DNA of 64,000 nucleotides from Micrasema longulum (GCA_022494885.1 JAGVSM010002644.1:146618-210617), one strand, 5' to 3'; counted from the stretch's first letter, positions 34,770-46,689 are shown. The notes: generated by a model from the letters alone, not told the origin. Translations and numbers: made by a program.

Positions 34770-35275
34770 CCCCATTTTTTTATATTTTTTAATTTAACTT
34801 TTTGTACAAAATGTTAATTGTACATTGGCGGGCCTTTTGTGAAATGGCAATTTCTTTCAACCAACCATTAAAATAAAAGTTTTATTTTTATTATTCAAGT
34901 TAAAAACACATTCAAAAGAAAATAAAGATGAAAAAAAGGTTAAGATATTTAAAAATAGAAATAAATGTATTTGTGTATAAATTACCTTAAATCAATACCA
35001 TTACTCAATGGGAAAAAAGAAAAAAGAGGAAAGAGGAAAGGAGGACAGATTAAGGAAGAGAAAGGAAATGTTTCTTCAGACGTGATTAAAACTGAGATAA
35101 TGTAGTAACATCTTTGATAGTGGATGGGAGATGATTCCATAGTCGAGCGGCATAGACACTATATGAGTTAGAGAAGAAAAAGAAATTGTGGATGGGTATT
35201 AAGAGAGTGCTTTGAGAATTAGGACGAAGAGGTAAACCATGAACTGATAAGCGTTGAAATTTTGTTTTCATTTAA
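34770..35275 (-). pseudogene. LINE C-terminal remnant with 3' tail
   Basis: Minus strand reads LLIPIHNFFFFSNSYSVYAA, RLWNHLPSTIKDVTTLSQF, then untranslated text ending in GGTTGGTTGAAAGAAATTGCC and GGCCCGCCAATGTACA. Same group as 23500-24065 and the tail at 45290. Confidence 0.72.
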
Positions 35276-36419
35276 TGAATATTCAATCTCTAGACACCCC
35301 CCGTACTTTTGAATGATGCGCCTGGTATTCCTTGCTGTACTCCCAGCATTTTTGAAAACTTCTATTTTCTAAAACATATAATATACTCTCAGGCACTTAA
35401 AATTCTCGGCCTTTTCGATGTTTTGGTTTGACAGAGGATTTTGGGCATCAAGGCATGAAGTGTTACCAGTGGCGTCTTTGATATCAAATTTCTAGTGAAG
35501 CTCAGATTTTAAAGATAAGTATAATATTCGTAAATGTTAAGTAGGTACCTACAGTAAATAACAGAGTACGGACCATTTTTGTAGGCATCTTTGAGCATTT
35601 TTATATTGGTTGCTAGTTTTTTATCTTTATAATGTGTTGATATAATGCGAATTAAAATACATATTAGGTGCTGGTGAATAGCAATGATTTCTTAGTGAGG
35701 CTCAGCCTCACTTGCTTCATATGCTCCTTCGTCCCCGAGTGTTACACAGTACATGGATATTTACAATATTGATTTTACATGCATTTAAATAAAAAAAAAG
35801 AATTGAAATGTAGTTTGTGCTAATGTGAGTAGGCAGGACACCTTTTTTATTCTTTCTGCGCATTATTTCTTCCGCTTGAGAAAAATCACATTTTGAATTT
35901 TTGTAGAGACAAAATGATGACAGGTAGACACCTAGAATGATAAAGTGGTAACCATGAGCTAACAAAAGAGGTGTTGGGAGGCCACAAAAAGACGAGCTGA
36001 CAACATTACATCGATAGCTAGAGGCCTATATCCCTATAGTGGAAAGAAAAATTCTGAAAAAGTATAGGAAGAGTTTGCACTAAAATGTTCTAACGTGAAA
36101 ACAATTTTAATTTTAATTTGAAGATCAATTTAATGATAGTTGTAAAATGTGACTACTTTTCAATTTGACGCCTGTTAGCATTCAATATTCCTAACATTTA
36201 TGTTTTGCGGGCGAATGAGAAGGCGCAATGGGTATTTCAAAGTTTTGATTGATTTTAAAGTTGACTACAGACAGATATTGTAAAAGTTTATACTGCTCAT
36301 ATTCAAACCGTTTCAAACAATTTATTTAAACATAGTGGAATATATTCTTAATATTTTAAGCATTAACTTTGTGGTCAAACATTTTATTATGTTTTTAAAT
36401 AATTGTACTTAACTACTTT
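35276..36419. other. stretch without a gene
   Basis: Contains a perfect GTGAGGCTCAGCCTCAC palindrome at 35695-35711 inside about 400 bp of moderately GC-richer text that may be old transposon. No frame can be followed. Confidence 0.35.
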
Positions 36420-36735
36420 CCGACTTTTCTGTGTCTACTGGTTTCGAGACCTACCCATCTGTCTCTTCATTAGGACACTGTATATACTTGCATGTAAATC
36501 CCACTATACGCCTTCGCAATAGTAGTAGTTACACACAAATATAAAACCAACGTGCTGATAAGATACATGCTTTTAGTAGTTAACAGTAAAGAACACTAAA
36601 TATACCAACAGTTACGTACAATAAACACATTATATGCTAACAACACGAGTCCCATAGTGTGATTAGTATGTTAGTGTAATTAGTGTCCTGACGAAGAGAC
36701 GAGTACGTGTCAAAACCGGTAGACATATACAAATC
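36420..36735. repeat. small foldback pair
   Basis: CTACTGGTTTCGAGACC..CTGTCTCTTCATTAGGACAC (36435-36478) is answered in reverse complement by GTGTCCTGACGAAGAGACG..GTCAAAACCGGTAGAC (36682-36724). About 200 bp lie between the arms. Confidence 0.65.
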
Positions 36736-37378
36736 CTAATACATAGTGACTAAAACGCTTGATTTACAAACATATGTTTAAGGGAATAAAGTTATTTTAG
36801 GAAATGCCAGAAAACATACATAACGAAATAAGAGTAAATATATTTCAAATGAAATAAAAAGAGTATATATAAATGTAAAAAACACTAGGTTATATTTGTA
36901 TAAATGTTACAATTAAAAATAGTGAAAAATAAAAGTTCAAAAGTCAACATATAAAAGAACAGTTAGAATATTAAAAATTAGGGTAGTAAGTGTACAATAA
37001 TAATAAATAAAGTTAGAGGTGTCGATAAAAACAACAACAGAACAACATTATTATCTTTCAGAGGAATGTTTTTCTTAAACGAAATGAACAAAAAAAAGGT
37101 GCAGAAAACACTATAAGAAATAAGTAAAAAGTAATATATATAATTCTTTTTTGTGTGGCATTGATTAAAACACCATTTTTATTTTTTACAATTTATGTTA
37201 TCCTGAAAATATTAATAAACAAAAATAAAATATTAAAATTTAGACGTCACTCCTCATTATGTACACATGAATTTTTTTTTCTTTTATGTAATGGGAAATG
37301 TTAATGTCAATATGTATTGAATTTATATAAAAAAATATTTAGTAGTGATTTTATACTTCATTTTTATGAATAATTTTA
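36736..37378. other. AT-rich stretch without a gene
   Basis: A-rich; nothing recognised. Confidence 0.35.
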
Positions 37379-37518
37379 TAGTCCCTGGACTGGTATCTGA
37401 AGCGTAAGACTGACCATCTTATGTTCATGTAACAAATAAAGATCAAGATACGCTGCGATTGGTTTACCAATGCAGTCTATGCACCATTAGGTGCGGAAAG
37501 TGAATGATGATGATGAAT
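37379..37518 (+). repeat. SINE1 tail fragment
   Basis: GTCCCTGGACTGGTATCTGAAGCGTAAGACTGA to GTGAATGATGATGATGA; lacks the head. Confidence 0.6.
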
Positions 37519-37644
37519 ATTATAATTACGTATATTTGTTTATCTGAATAAAATATAAATAAAAATATATTGTGTTGTTGTAAATATTACATTTGACAAT
37601 TTTTATCATAGAACCAAATAAAATAATAAATAAAAAATAAAAAT

Positions 37645-37768
37645 AAACAAGGTTTCGCGTTCGATTCCGGATGAGAACACGAAAACTTTTTTTTTAATAT
37701 TCTGGGAATTCTGTACTGTAATTCGCCACTGTAATTGGGTTGTTGAGCTACTGTGGTGCAAAAAAATA
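37645..37768 (+). repeat. SINE2 fragment
   Basis: B box GCGTTCGATTCCGGATGAGAACACG followed by a body (ATTCTGTACTGTAATTCGCC..GGGTTGTTGAGC) similar to the minus copy at 15085-15267. Confidence 0.55.
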
Positions 37769-37924
37769 ACTTTAATATTTCTAAAATATTTTTTTTTTAT
37801 TAATATAGGTAGATAATCTCAAAGCAATGTACAAAAATTACCGTACGGAACCATTGGCGTACTAATTCAGTACGTTATAAACATTGGATGCGGATAAATA
37901 AATATAATTTTGTGTATGTAATAT

Positions 37925-37958
37925 AATGATAATAAATAAATAAATAAATAAAATAAAT
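37925..37958 (+). repeat. (AAAT)n microsatellite
   Basis: Tandem AAATA units, about eight, with one interruption. Confidence 0.8.
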
Positions 37959-39184
37959 GTCTTACGGTCTTACGTATACAGTAAATATGGCGGAAGCTAG
38001 ATGTGCGTCTGTGTTTCAGATACAATTATGTTCTTAAAATAATTTTCTTGTTATTATCGCTTTAAGACTCCTATAGAAAATAATGTATGTTTACTGTTTG
38101 TATGAGCGTGACTAAATTTCTGCATAATTTAATTTGCTAAGCAGTATTTCACAAAGACAATCTGCTTTAACAAATTTTAATCACTTCTGCATTATGGTGC
38201 AGCAAACATTTGCAAACTAACTGCGGTGTCTCTAATATCTACATTACTATAGATTGCTAGTGAGAATCTCTGAAAACCAATAAGAATATATATAAACCAA
38301 TAAGAAGCTCATACAAAAAACATTGCTTTTTTGTATAAGCAAAACCAACAGGAAGACCTTTTGTAAATAAAATAAAAATATATTTTTTCTAATTAATAAA
38401 TAATCCAGGACTAGTAACATGCTTTGTTTTATTACAAAAGCTAGCTGATATTTATTGGCCTAATATGTCGCTACAAATGATTTTGCCGGAGAAAGGTGAT
38501 TATGATATTCGAAGCACGTGCCAGTTATTGTGTTTCTTGACATCCGTAAAATCGTGACGTGTCGGAATAAAACAATTGATTGTATTTAGTAATTCTCCGC
38601 GCCTGATGGGGTCATCAACATTTTATTACAATTTTTTTCACACGCGGGCAAGGTAAACCCAATCATAGTGACAAATCGAAACACAAAAAAAAGCTTCAAG
38701 GTACATATTTAATTGCTGTAATTATCGAAAGCTTAAATCGGGATCTACGTATGTTTAGATCGCGTTTTAGTTTTACCATTCCGAATAAGGCTCGTATTAC
38801 ATAGGTCCAAAAGTGGTACAGTATCTTTTGCAAGATTTGGTTCAATAAGTATTCTCGTGTAATACATGAGTTGGGTGGAATCTGTGGTCAAATTAAAAAC
38901 CATCGTAATATGTTTGATTTTTCAACAAATATTTGAACCGAGATTTTCCACGCATTAAATGTCTGTGCTCACGCCCTCGATACTGCTAACTTACAACATC
39001 AAATATCAACGCATTGTTGTTGCTTGTGTCATATTATTTAGCCTCTTTCTTATTTGTTTCACCGCATTTTTCCCTTCACATTTGCCTTTCTTTTCTAGAA
39101 ATACTTTTTAGTAAGATTAACCACCCATGTTAATTTAGAAACCAATTTGTTGTTGACGGTTAAATGCAGATACATATATACATT
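37959..39184. other. intron stretch without a gene
   Basis: More balanced composition than average and no repeat recognised; possibly single-copy intron sequence where regulatory elements could lie. Confidence 0.35.
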
Positions 39185-39480
39185 TTCAATTAATTTGATT
39201 TATTTATAAATATGTACATTACAAATTTGACTATCTTAATTCATACGTATGGAAAATAAAATCAAAAGTAAATAAAACGTCATTAAAATTAGGAATTTAC
39301 GAGTATAATGTTAGAAAAGTAAGAGCATTTGGTAACGATAAACTCCCTCAGAGACGTAAAAAATGACAAAATCTGAAGTAATATTGTTCAGCATAGAGAT
39401 AGTTCTTCCATCAGGCATAACCATTGGCAGGTTAGATTAGTTATCAGTAGTCCTATTGCCGTTGTCACAAAACAGCTAGT
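39185..39480 (-). repeat. LINE 3' end (family of 42235-42790)
   Basis: Shares ACATTACAAATT, GTTCAGCATAGAGATAG..CTTCCA and CAGGCATAACCATTGGCAGG with 42250-42455. Tail only. Confidence 0.6.
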
Positions 39481-39689
39481 TTTGTCAACTGCGAAAATGT
39501 CCGTTATCTGTTTGTACCGAAAACATCTACGCACTGAACATGTTTATACACAATTTTTAATCCCAGAAACCTCGTGAAAAACTTTAAATAAAATGGCACA
39601 ATAATTATTGTACACGAAATTGCACAAAATTATGCCCAAGATCTAGTATCATTTTCTGACCCGTGAAATACGAATTTAAAATGCTTTTG

Positions 39690-40187
39690 TGAAGTATAGT
39701 TTTTCTGGTAATAAACATTTGTTCTTCTTCGATGATGCTACAACCCAAATCGAGCCTTTGCCTTATTCAACTTTCGCCTCAAACTCCGCCTGTCCTCAGC
39801 AGCCATTTTCCAATTTGCAACTTGTAGAAGCTGTGCTGCATCATTTTTTACTTCATCCTATCACCTCAGTTTAGGTCTTCCAATCCTTCTTTTACCCCAT
39901 GAATTTCTAGTCATGACTCTTTGAGTTACTCGCGCATTAGGCATTCTTTGTACGTGTCCAGCCCATCTCAACCTGAGTTGTTTTATGTGCGTTGAGATAC
40001 TAGGGGCTTCATATATGCTTTACAATTCGGCATTTTGCCTAATGCGCCACTCTTCTCTATCTTTTATGGGACCACAGATTTGTCGAAAAACTCCCCTTTC
40101 AAATATGTCCAGCATCTCAGCGTACTTTACCGTCAGGGTCAGTGCCTCGCATCCATACGCCAATACAGTCCTAATAATGTTGTTGTA
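39690..40187 (-). pseudogene. RTE-type LINE, distal part
   Basis: Minus strand reads IIRTVLAYGCEALTLTVKYA, RGVFRQICGPIKDREEWRIR, QLRLRWAGHVQRMPNARVTQ and GKRRIGRPKLR before stops: the RTE ORF2 C terminus. It continues the piece at 40879-41245 across an inserted LINE. Confidence 0.8.
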
Positions 40188-40878
40188 TTTATTTATTTTT
40201 TATTGTTTTTAACACTTTACATACATATACAGTTTATATACATACAATATTTACATACATATACAGTTTATATACATACAATATACCTTAAAGCAATTTC
40301 TTTCTACCTACCCAAATGGTTCAGTTTGAGAAAATAACAAGTACATGGACATATAAAAAATAACACTATACTATAAAGAGGGGAGAGGGGATGGGAAGAA
40401 AAAAAGAAGGATAAAGGAACAACTTAAATATTTAGATAGTGACATTTCAATCTTGACTTAAATGTAAATTAAGAAGGGGCATCTCTAACATTAGTGGGCA
40501 GATTATTCCACAATCGAGCAGCTATTACTGTGAAAGAGGAGGCAAGAAAATAAGAGCGATGAAAGGGTATTAAAAGGGTTCTCTCGTCACTAGACCGAAG
40601 AGATAGTCCGTGTTGTGATAAAAGTTGGAAGAGCTCTCTCAGATAAACAGGCGAAGTGGGATTATTTAAAATATTGTAAAGAAGTGATAGAATGTGAATG
40701 TTTGTTCTATGCCTAATACTGAGCCAGTGTAGTGTGATATTCGGTTATGTGGTCAAATTTGCGAAGGTCAAAGATATATCGCATACAAACATTTTGCAAT
40801 CGTTCTAACTTATCGAGTAATTCAGAGTTGGCATCTGGATAACATACTTCCGCATAGTCAAGAAGTGGAATATAGTAT
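40188..40878 (-). pseudogene. second LINE end nested in the RTE element
   Basis: Minus strand reads PLLDYAEVCYPDANSELLDK, LERLQNVCMRYIFDLRKFDH and, further on, FLASSFTVIAARLWNNLPTN: the C terminus of another LINE family. The plus copy at 48880-49275 is a close relative. The 3' end is T-rich on the plus strand, with a 34-bp unit repeated twice (40216-40284). Confidence 0.8.
40216..40284 (+). repeat. 34-bp tandem repeat, two units
   Basis: TTTACATACATATACAGTTT and the following bases repeat with a 34-bp period inside the 3' region of the nested LINE. Confidence 0.8.
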
Positions 40879-41245
40879 AGGGTTATCTTCGTTTTCCAAT
40901 GGACGCTTCTTGACTTAAACACTGGCAGCAAGGAGAAATATGTTCTGTTGCCCGCCAATATTCGTTTCTTTATTTATGTAGTTTACTCGTTACATTCCGT
41001 GAGAAGAGAGCCTAAGTACGAGAACTGGTCGACTACCTCAAAGGAGTTACTATCTCTGAACTGTAAGCATCTCTTGCTCTTTTGGATGGGTTTCGGCTTT
41101 GAGAGATAAACTTTGTTTTATCTTCATTCATTCTCAAGCCCACCTCGCACGCAGCGGTTTTCAAAGGCTAGAAGATTTTTTTGACAGCTATTAAGGATCT
41201 TCCAACAATATTTAGGTCATCTGCATATCCGGCTATACGAAAAAT
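40879..41245 (-). pseudogene. RTE-type LINE, reverse transcriptase part
   Basis: Minus strand reads AGYADDLNIVGRS, with the YADD catalytic box kept, then CEVGLRMNEDKTKFISQSRN, a sheet ending YLGSLL, and AGNRTYFSLLPVFKSRSVHW KTKITLY. The text stops at the insertion point of the nested LINE and resumes at 40187 with IIRTVLAYG. Frameshifts and stops are present. Confidence 0.82.
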
Positions 41246-42234
41246 TTGTTCACACAATATTATGTGCCAAAAATAATTATATATTTTATGGTTGAGCACA
41301 CCTATGATAACTCACTCCCGTGTATTGACCGTATAAAATGCGTGAATGCACTTAAGAACTCTTTCAAAAACACTCACGTCTCTTCATCTGATATAAGTAC
41401 TTTAGAAACATCGCCAACGGCAACGTTTGACTCAAACTTGATAATCCGATGTCCTCTTTTAGTTGTTATTAAGTCCTTGTACGGATCACTAGATGGCGTC
41501 TAACTCTAATACACAATTCTATCAAGTTGAAAACAAAATATAACATAATCGTGTTCTCAATCGAATTATTATAAAGTAAATAGTATTTTTTGATAAACGA
41601 TGCCTTTAAAACCGTTTAGTGCATTACGTTTTTAATTCACATATTTCAACTCAGTGATAAAAACTTATGCAGTTACGTATATTATATTTTTGTTGTAGAT
41701 ACAATAAGTGAAAATCAGTGATATTTTTTATTTGTTTTTCATGTGTTTTTTTATTTAATTTTATCGTAATCATAACCATCAGAGTTTGACGAAAACTTAT
41801 TTAAATGGTTCGAAAACTGTTTTAACCCTTTCCCCGCGTTCAAAATTGTTGTATTTTATTTATTAATTTCAACTCTTATTTCGTTTTTAAGTTCAAATAC
41901 TTATTTTTTTATTGACCATGAATATGCTTACTCTATACTTGATGAATACTTAAGCGACGAGCCTTTTTGATAATAAATAACTCACATATACTGTGAGCAC
42001 TGCATAGTGCATAGTAGTGCTGTTATAGACTCCTCTCTTTTGGTTTTTCCCGTACTAAAACTTTTTTTTTGTAATATACAAGTTAGTTTTAAAAAACTAA
42101 AGTAAAGCAAAAGCTAAAACTAAGCAACACGTTATAACTGTAAAGTTGCTACATGTCGCTTAGTAACTTTTTACTTTTCAATATCGATATATACTCATAC
42201 TACACACACACACATTCCAGTTCGATTGAATTCA
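41246..42234. other. stretch without a gene
   Basis: Nothing recognised except a short CA run at 42204-42215. Confidence 0.35.
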
Positions 42235-42790
42235 ATTCGATGAATTTATTTCAAATAACACATACATTACAAATTGAAATTCAAGACGTACCTATTATAA
42301 ATAAAAAGACAAAAAATACATAAAGGAACTCTTGTCAAAGTAGTAGGAGAATCCTGCTCCGAAAAACCACTTCGGATGCATTGAACAGATCAAAATCCAG
42401 AGCGATGTTGTTTAGCATAGCGGTAGCCCTTCCAACAGGCATAACCATCTGTAGGTTGGTATTTTATATCGGAATATGAAACAATCTATGTTAACGCTGT
42501 CATAGGTTTTTATAAGAAACATATAAACCAATGCTCATCATAATCTCAAAATTATCGACCATACCGCGCAACAATCGATAAAAATGTGTAGTCAAATAAA
42601 CATTCCTTCTAGTCTCTAAGCTGTTGTAGCCAAGCATATCCTGGAGAAACTCGGTCGGGTAGAGCCGAGGATAATACCCGCACTTTCTCATGTAGAGATA
42701 TCTAAGAATTTTTTTTTCTATCATAAGAGACTTCAGTAAGTTTATGTTGTCCCTAAATATCGAGCCACTCTCGAGTCTACTTCGCACCAA
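42235..42790 (-). pseudogene. LINE C-terminal remnant
   Basis: Minus frame reads LMIEKKILRYLYMRKCGYYP, RLYPTEFLQDMLGYNSLETR and RRNVYLTTHFYRLLRGMVDN, typical of a LINE ORF2 C terminus. The 3' UTR is shared with 39185-39480. Confidence 0.72.
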
Positions 42791-43424
42791 TTAGTTGTAA
42801 AGAGTTCTCAGTACACAGATATTTTCAAAAACCCACGTACACGCACTTTTATACATGTATACATACACATATAATATTTGAAAACGTTTAATAAAAAAAA
42901 AACAACTTCGTGTTAGATTAAAAGACGGGTAGAGATTTCACCTACTTAATTATTCCACGGCAAAGAATTAATAGCTTTTTGATGTAAATTACGTTGAAAG
43001 TTTAGACTGAAATATGCTAAAACTGTGAACTTAAGCTTTAAGCTATGTGTGATATTAAGCATTACTAAAACTGTGTGGCATGTTAGTGTTATGTTCACGA
43101 TTAAAGTATTTCAAAACTTAAATTTTAATGATAGGCGTCCGGAGTTCTTAATGTATAATTATCTCCTTAGTAAAGTGATACTAAACATAATTTTGTGAAA
43201 TTGATGACTTAATTATTACGAGTGACGTGTTTTGAGTAAAAGTGTAGTGAGTTGTCCAATTCGGTAATTGGTGCAAGATGTTGAAGTTTTGTTCTCCTGG
43301 TGGAAGACGAAAGGGATATTTGGTGGGTATATTTTATTTCGTGTCTGAGAAAACAATGAGGGTGTTCAGGAATTAAAAATAAATAAATTATTAGACAATC
43401 AAACTGGTTATAGCGCATATATTC
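42791..43424. other. stretch without a gene
   Basis: AT-rich; no recognised element. Confidence 0.35.
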
Positions 43425-44150
43425 AATGTTTTATAATTTTGAAATTACTCCGCTTGTGACGTCACAAGTTCTCTTCTGTGATTGGTAAGTTGGCTTCCCG
43501 TAAACCGGAAATCTATCACAACACTCTATCGTAGGTTGATTTAGAAGAAATTGTGACATAATTTAAAGTAGTTTATTTTAACATATTACAACAGAGATAA
43601 ATAACATTTAAGAGAAGGTAATATAGAAGTCTAGGCAACTACAGGGCCGATGACCTGTCATTGGCTGGTTTAAGTGGCCACTTTACACACTGTGTAACAT
43701 TCACCATTCTACCCATATTTGAACATCTATATTCCTTCAATTCTTTCATCTGTTGATGTTCCCGAAGTTAAAGAGCTGAAACCTTTATTTGTGCGGGTGA
43801 GATTCATCTAATTGAATTATTTCACCTATAAACTAGGCAACACCTGAAAATTTAATTTTTTCAATTTTTATACTTCTTCATGAACCAGGTGAATTTATCA
43901 ACAATATTATATTTTGTTAACATATCTTCAGCTCCCCAGGGAGTTGAATCCAGTCCTTGTCTATAAACATTTGGTCAAACTCAAAATATTGTTGGTAGCT
44001 TATTTTAATTAAAGTCATTTTTATTAATTTTTTCGTCTATTTTCGATAAACTTCCCCATTCAATTAAACGCTTTAATTTGTACAGCGCGTAGGAAAACAT
44101 TTTTTAATATATCCATAATATTTCATTCATGACTTCCTCATTCTTTAAAT
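43425..44150 (+). repeat. R5 repeat, copy A, split by an FB element
   Basis: 43425-43580 (GAAATTACTCCGCTTGTGACGTCACAAG..AAACCGGAAATC..AAAGTAGTTTATTT) and 43996-44150 (AATTTGTACAGCGCGTAGGAAAACATTTTTT) match the uninterrupted copy at 58425-58740. The FB copy at 43581 was inserted between the halves. Confidence 0.65.
43581..43995. repeat. FB copy inserted in R5
   Basis: Plus body from ACATATTACAACAGAGATAA, ending in a minus terminus (CTCCCCAGGGAGTTGAATCC..ACTCAAAATATTGTTG). Flanks GTAGTTTATTTTA and GTAGCTTATTTTA could be a 13-bp target duplication with one change. Confidence 0.8.
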
Positions 44151-44154
44151 GAAA

Positions 44155-44465
44155 AAGAATCAGGATCTTTGACGAGAGTTTTCGACCCTCGGGTAATCCT
44201 TAGTAAGGAAATCGAGTGGAGATACGCCTCATTGTTTAGTGGTTCCACATTTGAGATCCCGGAGCAGTTGCCCGGAAAGGTCGACATAAAATATTGATTT
44301 TATTGTGGTTAACAATGCAATATTTCATTGTCCCTGGACTGGCACCTAAAACTTCAGGCTTACCACTTTACTATTAAGTAAAAAATGCTCCAGATACGCT
44401 GAATTTGATAATTGCAATGCAGTGCATTTTTCACCACTGTGTGCTGATATGTAAATGATACGAAT
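44155..44465 (+). repeat. SINE1 copy, decayed
   Basis: AATCAGGATCTTTGACGAGAGTTTTCGACC, GGAAATCGAGTGGAGATACGCC, GTGGTT..TTGAGATCCCGGAG, then the tail CCCTGGACTGGCACCTAAAAC. Confidence 0.6.
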
Positions 44466-44689
44466 CCAGTCAAATAAAAGGAAATAGATCCATTTTTTGG
44501 CAGGAAAACACCCTTTTAAATATAAACACTGTTACGTCATTTTACACGATTTCGAAATAACACGGTCCGAAAATTAAACTTAAATGAATTTAAGAAAATT
44601 ATTTAAGCAATACGCAACAGAAATATAATTATACAAATCGTCATTGGAATGCATCTTTAACTTACTTGGTGTATAATATAAAATATGAT

Positions 44690-45080
44690 GGTGAATCTTT
44701 GTTGCAATTTGTAAAGTATTTTCCTATGATGTTATCTTCTTTCTTACTATCTATTGGTCTGTTCTCCAGTGTTGTTTCTCCTGTAAGGTGGATTCTCAGT
44801 TGTCCTACCATCTTATGGTAAGTCTTCCACGAGGACAAGTACCGTGACGACTGATGATGCAGTGAAACATAAGAGGCATCCATTCTTTGGACATGACCGT
44901 ACCAGTCTTACGATGTCCTCAGCCTCACATATCTCTCTTATTATGGTGTTCCTCACTCGTCCTCTTAGAGATTCTCGCCCTCAGTGTTTTCGTCTTGAAA
45001 GTTCTCAATACTTATTTAGTCCTGACTGTGTCTGCCCTTGCTTCGATGTCAAATATGTCATTATTGGTCTTACGCATGGT
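44690..45080 (-). pseudogene. RTE-like LINE C-terminal fragment
   Basis: Minus strand shows NNDIFDIEARADTVRTK, FKTKTLRARISKRTSEEHHN, GHVQRMDASYVSLHHQSSRY and TYHKMVGQLRIHL. The GHVQRMD motif and order fit the end of an RTE-like ORF2. Frameshifted. Confidence 0.6.
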
Positions 45081-45289
45081 TGATGTTATATTCAAGAGAA
45101 AAAAAGGATTAATAAATAGTAAACAACTCCATCTTTTTAAAAACCTATTTTATGTAAGGAAACCTATCCAATTTTGTTATTTTTCAATACTTACATTACG
45201 CGGTACTGTAATAAAATGCATCCCCCGTGCAAAAGAGGTTCCAGTGAGTTTCATGTCAAGCATGTCGGAAATCAAACATAATAATTTAT

Positions 45290-45478
45290 AAACAAATACG
45301 TTTATTTATTTTTTTGTTTATCTTTAGCTTTTTAATCTTTGTTTTCCATTGAACATGTTCTGTAACTTGAATAAAACTATTATTTTATTGGTTGGTTGGA
45401 AGAAATTGCCATTTGGCAATAAGCCCGCCAATGTACAAATAACATTATGTACGAAAAGTTAAATAAATAAACAAACAC
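45290..45478 (+). repeat. LINE 3' tail with hairpin
   Basis: GGTTGGTTGGAAGAAATTGCCATTTGGCAATAAGCCCGCCAATGTACAAATAAC then AAATAAATAAAC. ATTGCC and GGCAAT form a stem. The same tail lies in minus orientation at 34770-34880. Confidence 0.65.
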
Positions 45479-46182
45479 GCTAACTTCTCAACCGAGAGGT
45501 GGATAACCAATACAAAAATGAAAGATATTATGCAATGATTATTAAATAAATTACGTTCCAATAGTCCTCAATAGTATGAAGAGAGAAAAAAGATCCACAT
45601 TCTTGATTTGAGAAAGATTTTTCTGAATCCAAATGAGACAGCCAACTGTCTCATTTTTTGAGTGATAGACGTGACATGCTTGTTTTGTCAAAGATTTTAA
45701 TTTCATTTTTTACATTGAAACTACAATGAGATCCCGACATTTTGTTTTTCACATTTAATGTGTAAGTGAATGCCCGTTTACGGGACCTGACATTAGAAAG
45801 TTATATCTACATATCCAATAATATCCATTATCATTTATGTACATTTACCAAAGAAATTGAATAAACGGGTAATTTAAAAAAAATCCACATTAATTAAAAA
45901 TAAAATAAAATGGGATCCAAAGAAAATCGTTATTATTTATTGATTGAATAATTCGTATCACAATTAAATCAAACGTAAAATTGATACCGTCAAATGGTAG
46001 ACATGAATATTAAAATTTTACGTTTTATTTTTGTGATTTTGAATAACGGCTTTTGAAAATATCAAAATCGAATGATTTTTTAGAATTTTATCAAACTACA
46101 GTCTTAATGATATTAGTCTTCTTATGTATTTGTATATACATTTTTTTACATTGTGGTTCATAACATTTTTGTCTGTTCCCAG
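45479..46182. other. intron end upstream of exon 2
   Basis: AT-rich, no repeat recognised; leads into the acceptor at 46181-46182. Confidence 0.4.
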
Positions 46183-46334
46183 GTAAACCCAGGAAGAAAA
46201 GCAGCACTTTCAGGAATAAGGGAAGGTGACGTCATATCCTCAATAAACAACGTTCCCGCCAAAAGCTTGACCAATGCGCAGGCGCACGCAATGCTCAAGA
46301 ACTCGGGGGACATACTTAAACTTGGACTAAATGA
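46183..46334 (+). CDS. PDZ protein exon 2 (C-terminal half of PDZ domain)
   Basis: Encodes VNPGRKAALSGIREGDVISS and onward to LKLGLNE, the typical PDZ run of alpha-A helix, GD turn, beta strand (VISSINN), alpha-B helix (TNAQAHAMLKNSG) and final beta strand. The acceptor is a pyrimidine-rich tract ending in CCCAG just before GTA AAC CCA. The donor is AATGA|GTAAGA, leaving two bases (GA) that exon 3 completes to a Glu codon. Joined to exon 1 it gives a complete PDZ of about 83 residues with no stop or frame conflict. This is the clearest evidence that 22677 and 46183 belong to one gene across a 23.4-kb intron. Confidence 0.9.
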
Positions 46335-46367
46335 GTAAGAAAATATTAATAATTATGTTAATCTTAA

Positions 46368-46480
46368 CTAAGGGTTTACTTCTGAAGCGTAAGATTGATC
46401 ATCGTATTGTAAACATAATCGTGATTCATCATAAATAATTGAACCTGCTTGTGATCCCGTAATTCACTACACTGATCAGA
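46368..46480 (+). repeat. SINE1 and SINE3 fragments
   Basis: ACTTCTGAAGCGTAAGATTGATCATC is a SINE1 tail piece; AACCTGCTTGTGATCCCGTAATTCACTAC is SINE3 head-like. Confidence 0.4.
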
Positions 46481-46689
46481 GATCATGACAATAAAAAAGA
46501 TGTATCCAAAATTATACTCTTTGCAACCGAGACAGGGTTCAAACAAAATATTTTAAAAAATTACATAAATATATTTTTTACTTTATAGTACGACATTTTA
46601 CGTTTATTTGTTTATGGTACATTGGAAGATTTAGACAATACAAATATCACCCTGTTAGCACTAAAATTAACACTTTAAACTAATTGAGC

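Larger units (their letters stand above)
22773..46182 (+). other. intron 1 of the PDZ gene (23.4 kb)
   Basis: Runs from GTGAGT after exon 1 to CCCAG before exon 2 and splits the PDZ domain. Filled with transposon remnants on both strands, listed separately. It contains the candidate microexon at 33684. Confidence 0.8.

Noticed and set aside
40216..40284. Possible CRISPR-like or satellite array
   Set aside because: Only two adjacent 34-bp units without spacers, inside a LINE 3' end.
44844..45291. Overlapping 79- and 134-codon plus frames
   Set aside because: They are the antisense of a LINE fragment read on the minus strand (GHVQRMDASY).
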